Shown: piece by piece, positions 26,013 to 35,001 of the stretch
Position numbering within the stretch: position 1 is the stretch's first letter
Layout: the number at the start of each line of letters is the position of its first letter
Source: Shewanella ulleungensis
GTDB taxonomy: Bacteria; Pseudomonadota; Gammaproteobacteria; Enterobacterales; Shewanellaceae
NCBI RefSeq assembly: GCF_014648315.1
Contig: NZ_BMQW01000002.1
Coordinates: 558,001-622,000, forward strand
Direction: 5' to 3'
DNA length: 64,000 bases
Notes under the pieces: generated by a model
Seen by the model: only the letters and a program-made list of their open reading frames with translations
Told to the model about the DNA's origin: nothing
The model's database searches: none
Program-made: the position numbers and the translations under genes

Positions 26013-26390
26013 TGTCTGCGCTACTTCCTAAATTCTGTCGGTCATCATACCCAAGCTGTCCCTATGCTGACAAGGGCCGATTAGAAGATGTTGTGGCTTT
26101 GAGTGAATATCTGGGCGTAAGTTCCTTATTTTGTCAATAAAATGACCACAATGGTGCATTTAAAATCATTATGGCGATTCTAACAGCCTGATTAGCTTAT
26201 TGCGCCTGTGTTTATTCGTCCTGCATTTTTGATAATTAATCTTAATTTTTAAATAGCACTATATCAATCTTGTGAGCTGAATATGCCGCGCGCCAAGCAA
26301 ATAACAACACCATTGCCTTGGCGTTTACCGTCATGCTGACGATATTTACATCATAGCGTTGTAGTAATGTTGGCAAATAGTCATTAAAGT

Positions 26391-26403
26391 GTTTAATTTA
26401 AAC
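26391..26403. promoter_or_regulatory. Palindrome upstream of the borosin operon
   Basis: GTTTAATTTAAAC, 6-bp arms with one central base, 74 bases before the methyltransferase start. It lies in the 464-bp divergent gap 26013-26476 between bamE and the borosin pair; the remainder of the gap shows no other clear element. Confidence 0.35.
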
Positions 26404-26476
26404 AATAGTGTTAATTTAGGCATTAATGCTCGTTGCGTTAAAATGACGTTATTCATCAATAAAATAAGATGGCACT

Positions 26477-27310
26477 ATGACAATAAAGCCACCAGACTCA
26501 CCAAGTGAACAGGTAAAACTCGGTCAGTTAATTTGTGTCGGGACAGGGATCCAACTTGCAGGACAAATAGGCTCGTTAAGCGTGAGTTATATTCAACTTG
26601 CTGATGTGGTGTTTTCGTTGGTGCCAGATGGGTTTACCGACAGGTGGCTAGCGACACTTAATGATGATGTACGCTCGTTGCAACCTTATTATGCGCAAGC
26701 GGGTGAAATTAAAAATCGGCGTGATAGTTATCAGCAAATGGTAGATGCCATGTTAGCTGAAGTGCGCGCCAATAAAATTGTGGTATGCGCCTTGTATGGA
26801 CATCCTGGGGTATTCTCCTGCGTGTCCCATATGGCAATAGCACAAACAAGAATGCTCGGTTTTCGTGCCAAAATGCTAGCAGGTGTTTCTGCAGAAGCTT
26901 GTTTATGGGCTGACTTAGGGATTGACCCTGGCAGTAGTGGGCACCAAAGTTATGAAGCAACTCAGTTTATGTTGTACCAGCATGTACCTGACACTTGCTC
27001 GCATCTTGTATTGTGGCAAATAGCACTTGCAGGAGAGCATACATTAACGCAATTTTGTACCACTAATGCGAGAATTCAGATACTCGTTGAACACTTAACA
27101 CTGTGGTATTGCGCTGACCATGAAGTGATAATTTATGAAGCGGCAAATTTAGCGATACAAACGCCTAGGATAGAAAAAATTAAGTTAGCTGAGTTAACGG
27201 ATGTTGAATTAACGACTATTAGTACGTTGCTTATTCCACCGAGTCAACCATTGAGGCTGAACCATAAAATGCTCGCAAAATTAGCAATAACTGAGACAGA
27301 TCTCGGATAA
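26477..27310 (+). CDS. Borosin alpha-N-methyltransferase (SonM-like)
   Basis: 277 residues of the tetrapyrrole-methylase fold. N-terminal 'GQLICVGTGIQLAGQIGSLSVSYIQLADVVFSLV' is the SAM-binding start with the glycine loop. The segment 71-113 holds the borosin catalytic set: YY at 71-72, RR at 81-82, Tyr85, Tyr107 and GHPGVF at 108-113. In borosin enzymes the Tyr/Arg pair activates the peptide amide nitrogen, and N-methyl groups are added to the backbone of the precursor's core. This is the split type: methyltransferase and precursor are separate. The S. oneidensis SonM protein is the reference I compare with from memory. The precursor gene begins 44 bases after the stop. Cytosolic. Very likely. 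Confidence 0.88.
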   Translation: MTIKPPDSPSEQVKLGQLICVGTGIQLAGQIGSLSVSYIQLADVVFSLVPDGFTDRWLATLNDDVRSLQPYYAQAGEIKNRRDSYQQMVDAMLAEVRANKIVVCALYGHPGVFSCVSHMAIAQTRMLGFRAKMLAGVSAEACLWADLGIDPGSSGHQSYEATQFMLYQHVPDTCSHLVLWQIALAGEHTLTQFCTTNARIQILVEHLTLWYCADHEVIIYEAANLAIQTPRIEKIKLAELTDVELTTISTLLIPPSQPLRLNHKMLAKLAITETDLG

Positions 27311-27354
27311 AAAATTTTTGTGCAATATAATAAATTTATAATTAAGGGCATGAT

Positions 27355-27561
27355 ATGTCGAACTTAAGTCAATTTTTTACTCAATTAGGCTCTGACGCCG
27401 CATTGTTAGAAGCTTATCAACAAGATCCGCGTGGCGTGATGAAAGCCAATGGCATTACCGATGAAGAAATCGCTGCTGTTATGTCAGGCGATAAAGCCCT
27501 TATTCGTCAGCTAGCTGGAGATGATGAGATGCAGATGTTCCAAATAATTACCACACCATAG
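27355..27561 (+). CDS. Borosin precursor peptide (SonA-like)
   Basis: 68 residues. The N-terminal 'LSQFFTQLGSDAALLEAYQQDPRGVMKANGITDEEIAAVMSGD' is the borosin-binding domain, a helical leader of LigA-like fold, as in SonA. After 'IRQLAGDDE' the short core 'MQMFQIITTP' (59-68) follows. By analogy with SonA, backbone N-methylation should fall on hydrophobic residues near the end (positions 61-65 are the candidates); this is inference. AAGGG lies 8-12 bases before ATG 27355. Translation of the next gene begins 2 bases after this stop. Confidence 0.85.
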   Translation: MSNLSQFFTQLGSDAALLEAYQQDPRGVMKANGITDEEIAAVMSGDKALIRQLAGDDEMQMFQIITTP

Positions 27562-27563
27562 CG

Positions 27564-29342
27564 GTGGGCACATTGCTTACTCGCTTTTGCATTAAATGGA
27601 TTTTTTCTGTGCTACTGATAAGTTGCGCAGTGTTTGCTAATGCAAACGAAATAGATGCTGAGCTTGATATTGCAGAAAGCTTTATGCATACCGACACCCA
27701 AAGTGCGATTGATAAACTTAATTCGGTATTAAGCCACGAAGCAGAGTTGTCGAGTAGCCAAAAAAGTCGCTTATACATGCTGATAAGTCTTAAGCATCTC
27801 TATGTCGCTGAGTATAAGGAAGCCGATATCGCATTAGAGCGAGCGTTATCTTTTAATCCACCAGATGATATTTTGACGCGAATTTATTTATACAAAGTCA
27901 CGGTCAACATTGGGCTTAAAGATTATAAACAAGCATTTACACAGTTAGAGATTAATTTAGCCCGCATTCATAATTACCAAGACAATAGCATTAAAATTGC
28001 CACTTACAACCGGCTATTAAATGTCTATTTAGAATTAGAAGCGTACGACGAAATGTTACGTATTTCACGGTTAGCGTTGGATCTAAATCAAGGTAAAAAC
28101 CCTAAAAATCAATGTTATTCGATGCTGTACTATTCGGTCGCTCATTTACGTTTGAAAAAACTTCAACAAGCATCGAGTCTCTTCAGTGATACAGAAGAAT
28201 ATTGTGCCGAACAAGGCTTTCCACTCATAGCAGTCATGTCAGTTAAAGGCCGGGCCATTGTTGCCTATGAAAACGAAGATTATCAGCAGGCTGAAACATT
28301 GCTTTTAACCTCATTAGATGGGTATCAAAAGTTTAAGTTTGAAGTCGAAATTAATGAGATCCACTCATATTTAGGCATGACGTATTTTTATTTAGGCCGT
28401 TTTCAGCAAGCTAAATTATTTGCCGATAAAGTAAACCAATTGCCTATCGCCCCCAATAACTTACTCGTGAAAAAGCGCGTTAACGAAGCACTGTCATTAG
28501 TTGCCGGTAAGCAAGGGCAATTTGACAAAGCATATCAATATCAAGTGGTAGCGAATGCATTGAGCTTGCAGATTTTGAATGAACAGAAAGTAAAAGAAAA
28601 CGCCTATCAAATGGCGCGTTTTGACAGTGTTGAGAAAAATCGCGAAACCAATAGTTTGATGCAAGACCATGAACTGCTGGTACAACAGAAAGATTTATTC
28701 ATGAAAGATAAAAGCTCATCAATTATGTTTTCTACTTTATTGGTTGGTGTTTCTGTCGGGTTATTATTGCTGCTTATCTCTGCATGGTTGCAACGTAATC
28801 AATTTATGAAGCAAGCACAACGTGATGGGTTAACCGGGATTTACAATCGCCGAACGGGTCAGGAATTAGCAGAAAATGAGTTTATCGAGGCGCAAACGAT
28901 TAACGAACCGTTTTCTGTGTTGTTGATGGATTTAGATTTATTTAAGAACATCAACGATCAATTTGGTCATGCAACAGGAGATTGGACCCTTAAAAAAGTC
29001 ACTTCTGTGATTGAAACTATTATACGTCCAAATGATATCTTTACCCGCATGGGCGGTGAGGAATTTGCTATTTTTATGCCGAAACTTGAACAACCAGCGG
29101 CAGAAGAATTTGCAGAACGTATACGTATTGAGCTAATGGGCATTAATACGCGTTACTCGGGGCACGAATTCACTATTACGGTGAGTTGCGGGGTCAGCAC
29201 GGCTAACAAAGACGACCTGAGTCTTGATCCACTCATTCAACGTGCAGATCTCGCCCTTTATAGTGCAAAAAATAATGGTCGCAACTGTGTTGTTTGTTAC
29301 AACGAGTTAATGTCACAGCCGACTCGTTCATTTTCAAATTAA
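27564..29342 (+). CDS. TPR-containing membrane diguanylate cyclase
   Basis: 592 residues, GTG start 27564, two bases after the precursor's stop, so translation is likely coupled. A Sec signal peptide ('LLISCAVFANA') and a periplasmic array of TPR-like helices (~35-350) precede one membrane segment ('IMFSTLLVGVSVGLLLLLISAWL'). The GGDEF domain has the active motif GGEEF at 497-501 and an inhibitory I-site RPND at 488-491, five residues earlier. It should make cyclic-di-GMP in the cytosol under control of a periplasmic signal. Its place in the borosin operon suggests the peptide or its target connects to it; this is only a contextual inference. No terminator was found directly after it. Confidence 0.9.
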   Translation: MGTLLTRFCIKWIFSVLLISCAVFANANEIDAELDIAESFMHTDTQSAIDKLNSVLSHEAELSSSQKSRLYMLISLKHLYVAEYKEADIALERALSFNPPDDILTRIYLYKVTVNIGLKDYKQAFTQLEINLARIHNYQDNSIKIATYNRLLNVYLELEAYDEMLRISRLALDLNQGKNPKNQCYSMLYYSVAHLRLKKLQQASSLFSDTEEYCAEQGFPLIAVMSVKGRAIVAYENEDYQQAETLLLTSLDGYQKFKFEVEINEIHSYLGMTYFYLGRFQQAKLFADKVNQLPIAPNNLLVKKRVNEALSLVAGKQGQFDKAYQYQVVANALSLQILNEQKVKENAYQMARFDSVEKNRETNSLMQDHELLVQQKDLFMKDKSSSIMFSTLLVGVSVGLLLLLISAWLQRNQFMKQAQRDGLTGIYNRRTGQELAENEFIEAQTINEPFSVLLMDLDLFKNINDQFGHATGDWTLKKVTSVIETIIRPNDIFTRMGGEEFAIFMPKLEQPAAEEFAERIRIELMGINTRYSGHEFTITVSCGVSTANKDDLSLDPLIQRADLALYSAKNNGRNCVVCYNELMSQPTRSFSN

Positions 29343-29923
29343 TTCCGCTTGTTCTATCCGCTTCTCCTCCTGCTTAATCTTATATGCGTGACTGAGTAGT
29401 TGTTTATTTACTTGGTCAAATTTGGTGAGCGAATCTGCTAGCACTAATTAACAACGTATACTCTGATTTATTATTGTCATTCTTCACCATGCTATTTATT
29501 GCTATCGACAGTCCCTTGCTTTAAACGCTATTCGTTTGACTCTTGATTAAACGTCTCTATTTGGTGCATGTGCTTTCTCTTGCCTAGTATTTAGCATGCT
29601 CACTTATACTAATGTTGATTTAATATCGACAGATAAAGCCGGTTAGATTGTAATGTCGGTGACAAAAAACAGCTAAACACGCTATGTATTATCATATTCA
29701 AGGAATAGTGCGAACAGAGCTCCGTTCAGCGAGTCATTTGTCGCTTATCTCAGGCAATGGGCGTCGTTATCAGCTCAAATTTACGATTAGTAAGCTCAAG
29801 CATTTGCACTATTTTTAAGCTCATTATCATTTTAAGTGCACCATTAATGACATTTTTGTTAATTTTTTTGATAATAAAAGCATTTATTTTATAAAAAACC
29901 AATCTATCAATTCTTGTTGATCG

Positions 29924-29939
29924 GGTGACGTAACTCACA
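29924..29939. promoter_or_regulatory. CRP-like site
   Basis: GGTGACGTAACTCACA matches TGTGA-N6-TCACA at 9 of 10 defined positions. It lies 651 bases before the aceB start. Confidence 0.5.
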
Positions 29940-29966
29940 TTTTTAGTTTATTCAAACTTAAAAGTT

Positions 29967-29988
29967 ATTACGTTTACGTAAGCGTAAT
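29967..29988. promoter_or_regulatory. LiuR/MerR-like palindrome
   Basis: 22 bases symmetric except for one base pair, with core TTTACGTAAGCG around position 29977. The pattern TTACG-TTTACGTAA resembles LiuR-type operators of gammaproteobacteria, which control branched-chain amino acid and related carbon genes. It is 602 bases upstream of aceB and 27 bases after the CRP-like site. Confidence 0.5.
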
Positions 29989-30253
29989 ATTAAAACAGGT
30001 GTTTAAATTTGGTTTCGAGTTATAAGTTTTTAAGTGCATGTTTAGTAAGTGTAATTTTCTTTTACCCTAAGGTAAGCTCAAAACATAATTAAATTGTTCT
30101 ATTTTTGTATTTAGACTAAAGTTTAGTAAACTTAAATTTACGAGTGGTAATTTAATTACATCGCTTTTTACCAAAAGTATTTCTTGGTAAATTGGTAAGA
30201 TGAATTTATAAAACTCTATTTAGAATGTTAACCCTAAATTTTAAATCTATTTT

Positions 30254-30276
30254 AAATCAATATTTTATATTGATTT
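30254..30276. promoter_or_regulatory. Perfect 10-bp-arm palindrome upstream of aceB
   Basis: AAATCAATAT, TTT, ATATTGATTT. It is 315 bases upstream of the aceB start, within the same region; its regulator is not known. Confidence 0.4.
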
Positions 30277-30590
30277 TTGGTTGTTGGTATTACCAATTTT
30301 AATGTTGTTTTTCGAGATCGTATAAAGGGCTTGGTCAAATTTAAACTGTTGCAATTACAAACGTTTCTGGTTAGTTTTTAGTACGAAACAGACATTTGAA
30401 CGTTTTAGTTTGTAGCGATAATGATTAAGCAAAAGATAACAACTGATATTCAGTTTTAACATTAATAAGCACAGCCGGACGTTACCCGCAAATGAGCTAA
30501 CAGAAGAAATGCTGCGATTAAATACAAACACAGATGTTGCCTCTAGTAAGTAATAACAAACAAAACGATGTAGCACTTAGGGAACCACAT

Positions 30591-32240
30591 ATGACGGCAG
30601 AACAATTGGTCGCTCAATATAGTAAGACCACATCAATAGATGACTCGGCAGCCACCGACATTTCATTTGTTGGCCCTGTAATAGAGGGGCAGCAAGATGT
30701 TTTCAATTCTGGTGCTGTGACTTTTTTAAATTCTTTATGTGCAAAGTTTGCTGCCGAGGTTCCAGAACTATTAGCTAAGCGTAAGCAAAAGCAAGCGCGT
30801 ATTGATAATGGCGAACTGCCAGACTTCTTACCTGAAACGCGTGCTATTCGTGATGGTGTTTGGACGATCCGCGGTATGCCAGAAGACTTAACAGACCGTC
30901 GAGTTGAAATTACAGGTCCAGTTGATCGTAAAATGATTATTAATGCCTTAAATGCCAATGTGAAAGTGTTTATGGCAGATTTTGAAGATTCATTAGCACC
31001 GAGCTGGCAAAAAGTGGTTGAAGGACAAATTAATCTTCGTGATGCTGTTAATGGCGACATTTCATTTACAGCACCAGAAACGGGTAAACAGTATTCACTT
31101 AATCCAGATCCTGCTGTGTTAATTGCCCGTGTACGTGGTTTGCATTTAATTGAAAAACATGTGCTTTATAAAGGCTTACCTGTACCTGGCGGGCTTGTTG
31201 ATTTCGCAATGTATTTTTATCACAACTATCGTCAATTACTTGCTAAAAACTCAGGACCTTACTTTTATATTCCAAAGTTAGAAAGCCATGTTGAAGCGCG
31301 TTGGTGGGCCAAGGTATTTGCCTTTGTAGAAGATCGTTTCTGCTTAAAGCCTGGCACGATTAAATGTACATGCCTAATTGAAACATTGCCCGCCGTATTT
31401 GAGATGGAAGAGATTTTATATGAGCTTCGCTCAAACATCGTGGCTCTCAATTGTGGACGTTGGGACTACATCTTTAGCTACATCAAAACCTTAAAAAATT
31501 ATCCAGACCGAGTATTGCCAGATCGACAAGCCGTGACCATGGACACTAAGTTTTTAAGTGCTTACTCACGCTTGCTGATCAAAACCTGCCATAAGCGTGG
31601 TGCATTAGCTATGGGAGGCATGGCAGCCTTTATACCTGCAAAGGATGAAGAAACCAACGCCAAAGTATTGCAAAAGGTACGCGGCGATAAAGAGCTTGAA
31701 GCCCGTAATGGTCATGATGGAACGTGGGTTGCACATCCGGGTTTAGCAGACACCGCAATGAAAATTTTTAACGATTACATCGGTGGCAATAAAACGAATC
31801 AATTACACATAACCCGAGACGTAGACGCACCAATTTTAGCTAGCGAGTTGTTAGAAACCTGCGCAGGTGATCGCACCGAAGAGGGTATGCGTTTAAACAT
31901 TCGCATTGCATTGCAGTATATCGAAGCGTGGATCCAAGGTAATGGGTGTGTACCGATTTATGGCCTGATGGAAGATGCTGCGACAGCTGAGATTTCAAGA
32001 ACGTCTATCTGGCAATGGATAAAGCACCAAAAAACGTTATCAAACGGCAAGTTGGTCACGAAAGATTTATTTAAAGATATGTTGAAGCAAGAAACCGCTA
32101 ACGTGAAAGAAGAACTCGGCAGTGAACGATTTAATGCCGGCAAGTTTACTCAAGCGGCTGCTTTATTTGAACAAATTACTACCTCAGATGAGCTTGTTGA
32201 TTTCTTAACATTACCTGGATACGAATTGTTGACAGCGTAA
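30591..32240 (+). CDS. aceB: Malate synthase A
   Basis: 549 residues from ATG 30591, with AGGGA upstream; in-frame reading from 30534 would add 19 residues without a family match. Condenses glyoxylate with acetyl-CoA to malate, second glyoxylate shunt step. 'VKVFMADFEDSLAPSW', 'YIPKLESHVEARWW', 'IKCTCLIETLPAVFEMEEILYELR' (catalytic Arg/Asp region) and 'NCGRWDYIFSYIKTLKN' match AceB (533 residues in E. coli). It has a long regulatory region upstream. Directly downstream lies only a remnant of aceA, so the gene seems to have lost its usual operon partner. Confidence 0.96.
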   Translation: MTAEQLVAQYSKTTSIDDSAATDISFVGPVIEGQQDVFNSGAVTFLNSLCAKFAAEVPELLAKRKQKQARIDNGELPDFLPETRAIRDGVWTIRGMPEDLTDRRVEITGPVDRKMIINALNANVKVFMADFEDSLAPSWQKVVEGQINLRDAVNGDISFTAPETGKQYSLNPDPAVLIARVRGLHLIEKHVLYKGLPVPGGLVDFAMYFYHNYRQLLAKNSGPYFYIPKLESHVEARWWAKVFAFVEDRFCLKPGTIKCTCLIETLPAVFEMEEILYELRSNIVALNCGRWDYIFSYIKTLKNYPDRVLPDRQAVTMDTKFLSAYSRLLIKTCHKRGALAMGGMAAFIPAKDEETNAKVLQKVRGDKELEARNGHDGTWVAHPGLADTAMKIFNDYIGGNKTNQLHITRDVDAPILASELLETCAGDRTEEGMRLNIRIALQYIEAWIQGNGCVPIYGLMEDAATAEISRTSIWQWIKHQKTLSNGKLVTKDLFKDMLKQETANVKEELGSERFNAGKFTQAAALFEQITTSDELVDFLTLPGYELLTA

Positions 32241-32349
32241 TGATGGTTTAACAACGAACTTATTAGCTATGAATTTATTAATAAAGAATATAGAGCAAGG
32301 TCGAAAATATTCACTTTGCTAACTTATTTACTCAGGAAGGAGTAATGCC

Positions 32350-32504
32350 ATGACGACACAATTAACTCGTTAGTAACAAATACATTTGTATCGCATCTGC
32401 AAGAAGAGATTACAGGTTACTTTGGCTCAGTCACTACCAGTATTCAGGGAGGTATGTCATTAGTAACTGCATTAACGGGTTCTACTGAAGAAAAACAGTT
32501 TTAG
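32350..32504 (+). pseudogene. aceA: Isocitrate lyase remnant (internal deletion and frameshift)
   Basis: A ribosome binding site AGGAAGGAG precedes ATG 32350, and 'MTTQLTR' then meets TAG at 32371-32373. In another frame the next bases code 'NTFVSHLQEEITGYFGSVTTSIQGG' and 'TALTGSTEEKQF' then stop at 32502-32504. This is the isocitrate lyase C-terminus (E. coli ends YTFVSHQQEVGTGYFDKVTT...ALTGSTEESQF). An intact AceA has about 430 residues, so roughly 390 codons between the two ends are gone. It sits directly after aceB with the normal operon spacing. No lyase activity is possible from this locus. Confidence 0.9.
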
Positions 32505-32553
32505 CCGTTAGTCCAACCGTTTTACAGTTTAGTCACTTTGTGGCTGTTGTAAC

Positions 32554-32589
32554 CCCGTGCGGCTCACCTACAGGTCGCACGGGATTTTT
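32554..32589 (+). terminator. Terminator of the aceB operon
   Basis: CCCGTGCG (32554-32561) pairs with CGCACGGG (32576-32583), then ATTTTTA. It follows the aceA remnant by 50 bases and likely is the old aceA terminator. Confidence 0.85.
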
Positions 32590-32686
32590 ATCCAATCTAT
32601 TGGATCATAAGCAATTGCTTAGTTGTTGATTTTAATGGCTTGGGTACTTCCTACCCGTAAGCTTTCCCAACCACGAATTGTGATTG

Positions 32687-32711
32687 CGGCTCTGATGAGC
32701 CGTTTTTTTTT
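32687..32711 (+). terminator. Second terminator with no gene of its own
   Basis: CGGCTC, TGAT, GAGCCG and nine T. The ~100 bases between this and the aceB-operon terminator contain no coding gene, so a short RNA could end here. Confidence 0.75.
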
Positions 32712-32863
32712 CGTTAATTTTAGTCAAGCGTATATAAAATAAACTTTCAGTGTTCAATTATGTGAGTTTTTTAGACATGAATACAATAAAGTATAAACAG
32801 TACAAGATTGTTGAACAAAATTGAGTATACTGAAATTTACATTTGTTATATTTAGGTTAATTA

Positions 32864-34327
32864 TTGAAGCCCACAACTCAGCCCAAAGGGGCAGATTATT
32901 GGACCAAACGGATCAGTGATCAAGAAATGCCCGCGTTATGCTCAACGGTTCGTGACTTAGAAAAACTGGCCAAAGACGATGTGTCTTCATTAGCTTTGCT
33001 CGGCCGCAGTGTAATGCATGATAACGCCTTAACCTCACGTATCTTACGTGTTGCTAACAGTGCTATCTATAATAAAGGCATTAATCAGGTTTCTACTGTG
33101 AGCCGTGCAGCTGTCGTGCTGGGGTTTGATACTATCCGCAATATTTGTATTACCGCAAAATTACTCACCAGCTTATTAGAAAACAAGCACCTATCTGAAG
33201 GTGTATACCAGCGTTTGTTAAAGTTGATGGCACAGTCATTTCAAGCTGCGATGTTGGCGCGAATGATGATGAGTGATCGCGGTGAATCTTTACGTGAAGA
33301 AGTGTTTATTGCCTCGTTACTATACCGCATCGGAGAAAGTGCTTTTTGGAGTATGGGGGGCGATATTACTGAGAATCTTGACCGTAAGCTCATCCATATT
33401 GATAACAAAATAGATCAAAATGCAGCAATTAGAGCAGAGTTAGGTACATCATTTATTCAGCTAACGCAGGGGATTGCCCGAAGTTGGGGTCTAGGAGAGG
33501 TGCTATTGAAATCTTTGGCCCAACCTGACGAACGTATGCCTGAAATACGCTGTATATTTTTGGCAGACAAGCTTTCGGAAGTTTTGTCACAAGCTTATTC
33601 AGATCCCAAAGAATTACAAAAAAGATTAACTCAAGCCGCCGAAATGCTAGATGTGAGTGTCGAAGAAATCACTAAACGGATAATTCATTGTAATGAAATG
33701 ACTCACAAGCTTGCGATTGAATATGGCGCTAAAGCGATTGTGTCATATTTACCTGAACCGAGCCGTGTGGTTGATTGTATCGAAACACCTGTTGCAGAAA
33801 CCATTGTCCGTCAAGCTGATCAAGGATACCAATTGAGTAAGTTAAGACAGCTTACTCAATATGCTGTGGTGAAAACTGACTTTAATCAAATTATGCACAC
33901 CGCACTTGAAGGTATTTTAACGGGAGTGGGAGTTGATCGTTGTGGGGTGTTATTGTTGTCGCCAAGCCGTAAATTACTTCAACCTAGGGTAATGATGGGG
34001 GACGATGCAGAAATGCTTAAACAAGCTTTTGTGATTGAATTAAACGATCCTCAATCTGTATTTAGCCAATGCATTGAACAAAAACGCAGTATTTGGATTA
34101 ACGCTCCTTCTTCGCAAGATTGTAAAGTACAAGTTGATGATGCTCTTGTAGAAAAATTATCATCGTTTGGTTTTTTGATTGCACCGTTAGCCATTGGTAA
34201 TAAAGTGCTTGGATTATTTTATGCTGACAGGCATGGCACCGCTCGCCATTTTGAGCAACATGATAATGACAGCTTTACCCACTTTTGCCAGTTAGCCAAC
34301 GTGTGTTTTGCAATGTCGATGAGTTAA
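32864..34327 (+). CDS. HDOD-GAF signalling protein
   Basis: 487 residues, TTG start at 32864 with TAGG upstream; no ATG lies near it. Residues ~10-230 form an HDOD domain ('ALLGRSVMHDNALTSRILRVANSAIYNKG', 'VSRAAVVLGFDTIRNICITAKLL'), an HD-like fold lacking the metal-binding HD pair. Residues ~335-485 are a GAF-type sensor ('QIMHTALEGILTGVGVDRCGVLLLSPSRKLLQPRV', 'FGFLIAPLAIGNKVLGLFYADRHG'). It is of the class used as regulatory adaptors in motility or c-di-GMP signalling. Cytosolic. Monocistronic in this window. Confidence 0.88.
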   Translation: MKPTTQPKGADYWTKRISDQEMPALCSTVRDLEKLAKDDVSSLALLGRSVMHDNALTSRILRVANSAIYNKGINQVSTVSRAAVVLGFDTIRNICITAKLLTSLLENKHLSEGVYQRLLKLMAQSFQAAMLARMMMSDRGESLREEVFIASLLYRIGESAFWSMGGDITENLDRKLIHIDNKIDQNAAIRAELGTSFIQLTQGIARSWGLGEVLLKSLAQPDERMPEIRCIFLADKLSEVLSQAYSDPKELQKRLTQAAEMLDVSVEEITKRIIHCNEMTHKLAIEYGAKAIVSYLPEPSRVVDCIETPVAETIVRQADQGYQLSKLRQLTQYAVVKTDFNQIMHTALEGILTGVGVDRCGVLLLSPSRKLLQPRVMMGDDAEMLKQAFVIELNDPQSVFSQCIEQKRSIWINAPSSQDCKVQVDDALVEKLSSFGFLIAPLAIGNKVLGLFYADRHGTARHFEQHDNDSFTHFCQLANVCFAMSMS

Positions 34328-34545
34328 TGTGATTAGGGGCGCTTGCGCTTTTAAGGTTACTTTTACAGCGAATAATTGGTCATGGCTCACATATATATAA
34401 CTGCGAGGCAGAGACTTTTAGCTGTAGTTATTTTTCATTAAAAGTTGATGATGCTGTAAAAGTGATCAACAAACGCTGCCTGAAGGATTCGACTTAAAAC
34501 GTTTTCTCTTTATTAAAAAGCATTTTTGCGAATAAAGAATGCTTG

Positions 34546-34901
34546 TACCAATTCCACTCATTATCTGGTCATTCAGCGGGAATTCTGTACCTTCTAGGCA
34601 AGTAATAGGATTGTAGGCATAGTTGCTCTCGGCAACTGCTCCTGCGTTGCTCTGCCTCGTGCGTCCATGCAGTCGTCGGCAACTGCTCCTGCGTTGCTCT
34701 ACCTCCTGCGTTCATGCAGTCGTACGTCAAAATGCTATTAAGCAGCATAGAAGGCACAGAAACCCGCCTTGCAGGAGACGCTCAGACAGTCCATTTTTTT
34801 GTTGCATTGCTTTAAAAGGGAGTAACCATTGTTTCAACAATGCGCCTCAAACTGAACAGTCTGAGCGACTCTGATTGGTCACATAATTAATGGAAATGGT
34901 A
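34546..34901. mobile_element. 356-bp MITE-like repeat with terminal inverted repeats
   Basis: The ends TACCAATTCC (34546-34555) and GGAAATGGTA (34892-34901) are inverted partners with one mismatch; matching continues inward (ATTATCTGGTCA against the inverted right end). Inside lie a 47-bp tandem duplication (34630-34723) and an inner inverted pair around CGCTCAGAC. No gene is credible within it. It fills the middle of the 725-bp gap 34328-35052. Confidence 0.8.
34630..34723 (+). repeat. 47-bp tandem duplication in the MITE-like repeat
   Basis: Copy one 34630-34676 and copy two 34677-34723 differ at 3 positions (G/A, G/C, C/T). Both begin CGGCAACTGCTCCTGCG and end GCAGTCGT. Confidence 0.95.
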
Positions 34902-35001
34902 TTAGATGACTAGGCAGCAATCCATTCTTCTTGATTGACACGTTTTTAACTCGAACAAAAATTCAATCAGAAAAGATTAAATGAGCTTAGTATTAAATAA
35001 T

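Larger units (their letters stand above)
29343..30590 (+). promoter_or_regulatory. Long AT-rich gene-free region upstream of aceB
   Basis: 1248 bases between the GGDEF protein and aceB with no convincing gene on either strand. It holds the CRP-like, LiuR-like and palindromic sites listed separately at 29924-29939, 29967-29988 and 30254-30276. A second small palindrome TTGGTATTACCAA is at 30284-30296. A long aceB leader or a small RNA is possible. No rRNA or tRNA is visible. Confidence 0.5.

Noticed and set aside
29750..30576. Two minus-strand frames of 62 and 73 codons in the aceB upstream region
   Set aside because: AT-rich, no Shine-Dalgarno, no recognisable domain; treated as non-coding.
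34569..34874. Short frames on both strands in the 34.6-34.9 kb repeat
   Set aside because: They lie in the repeat element with tandem duplications; translations look random (high Arg/Cys).
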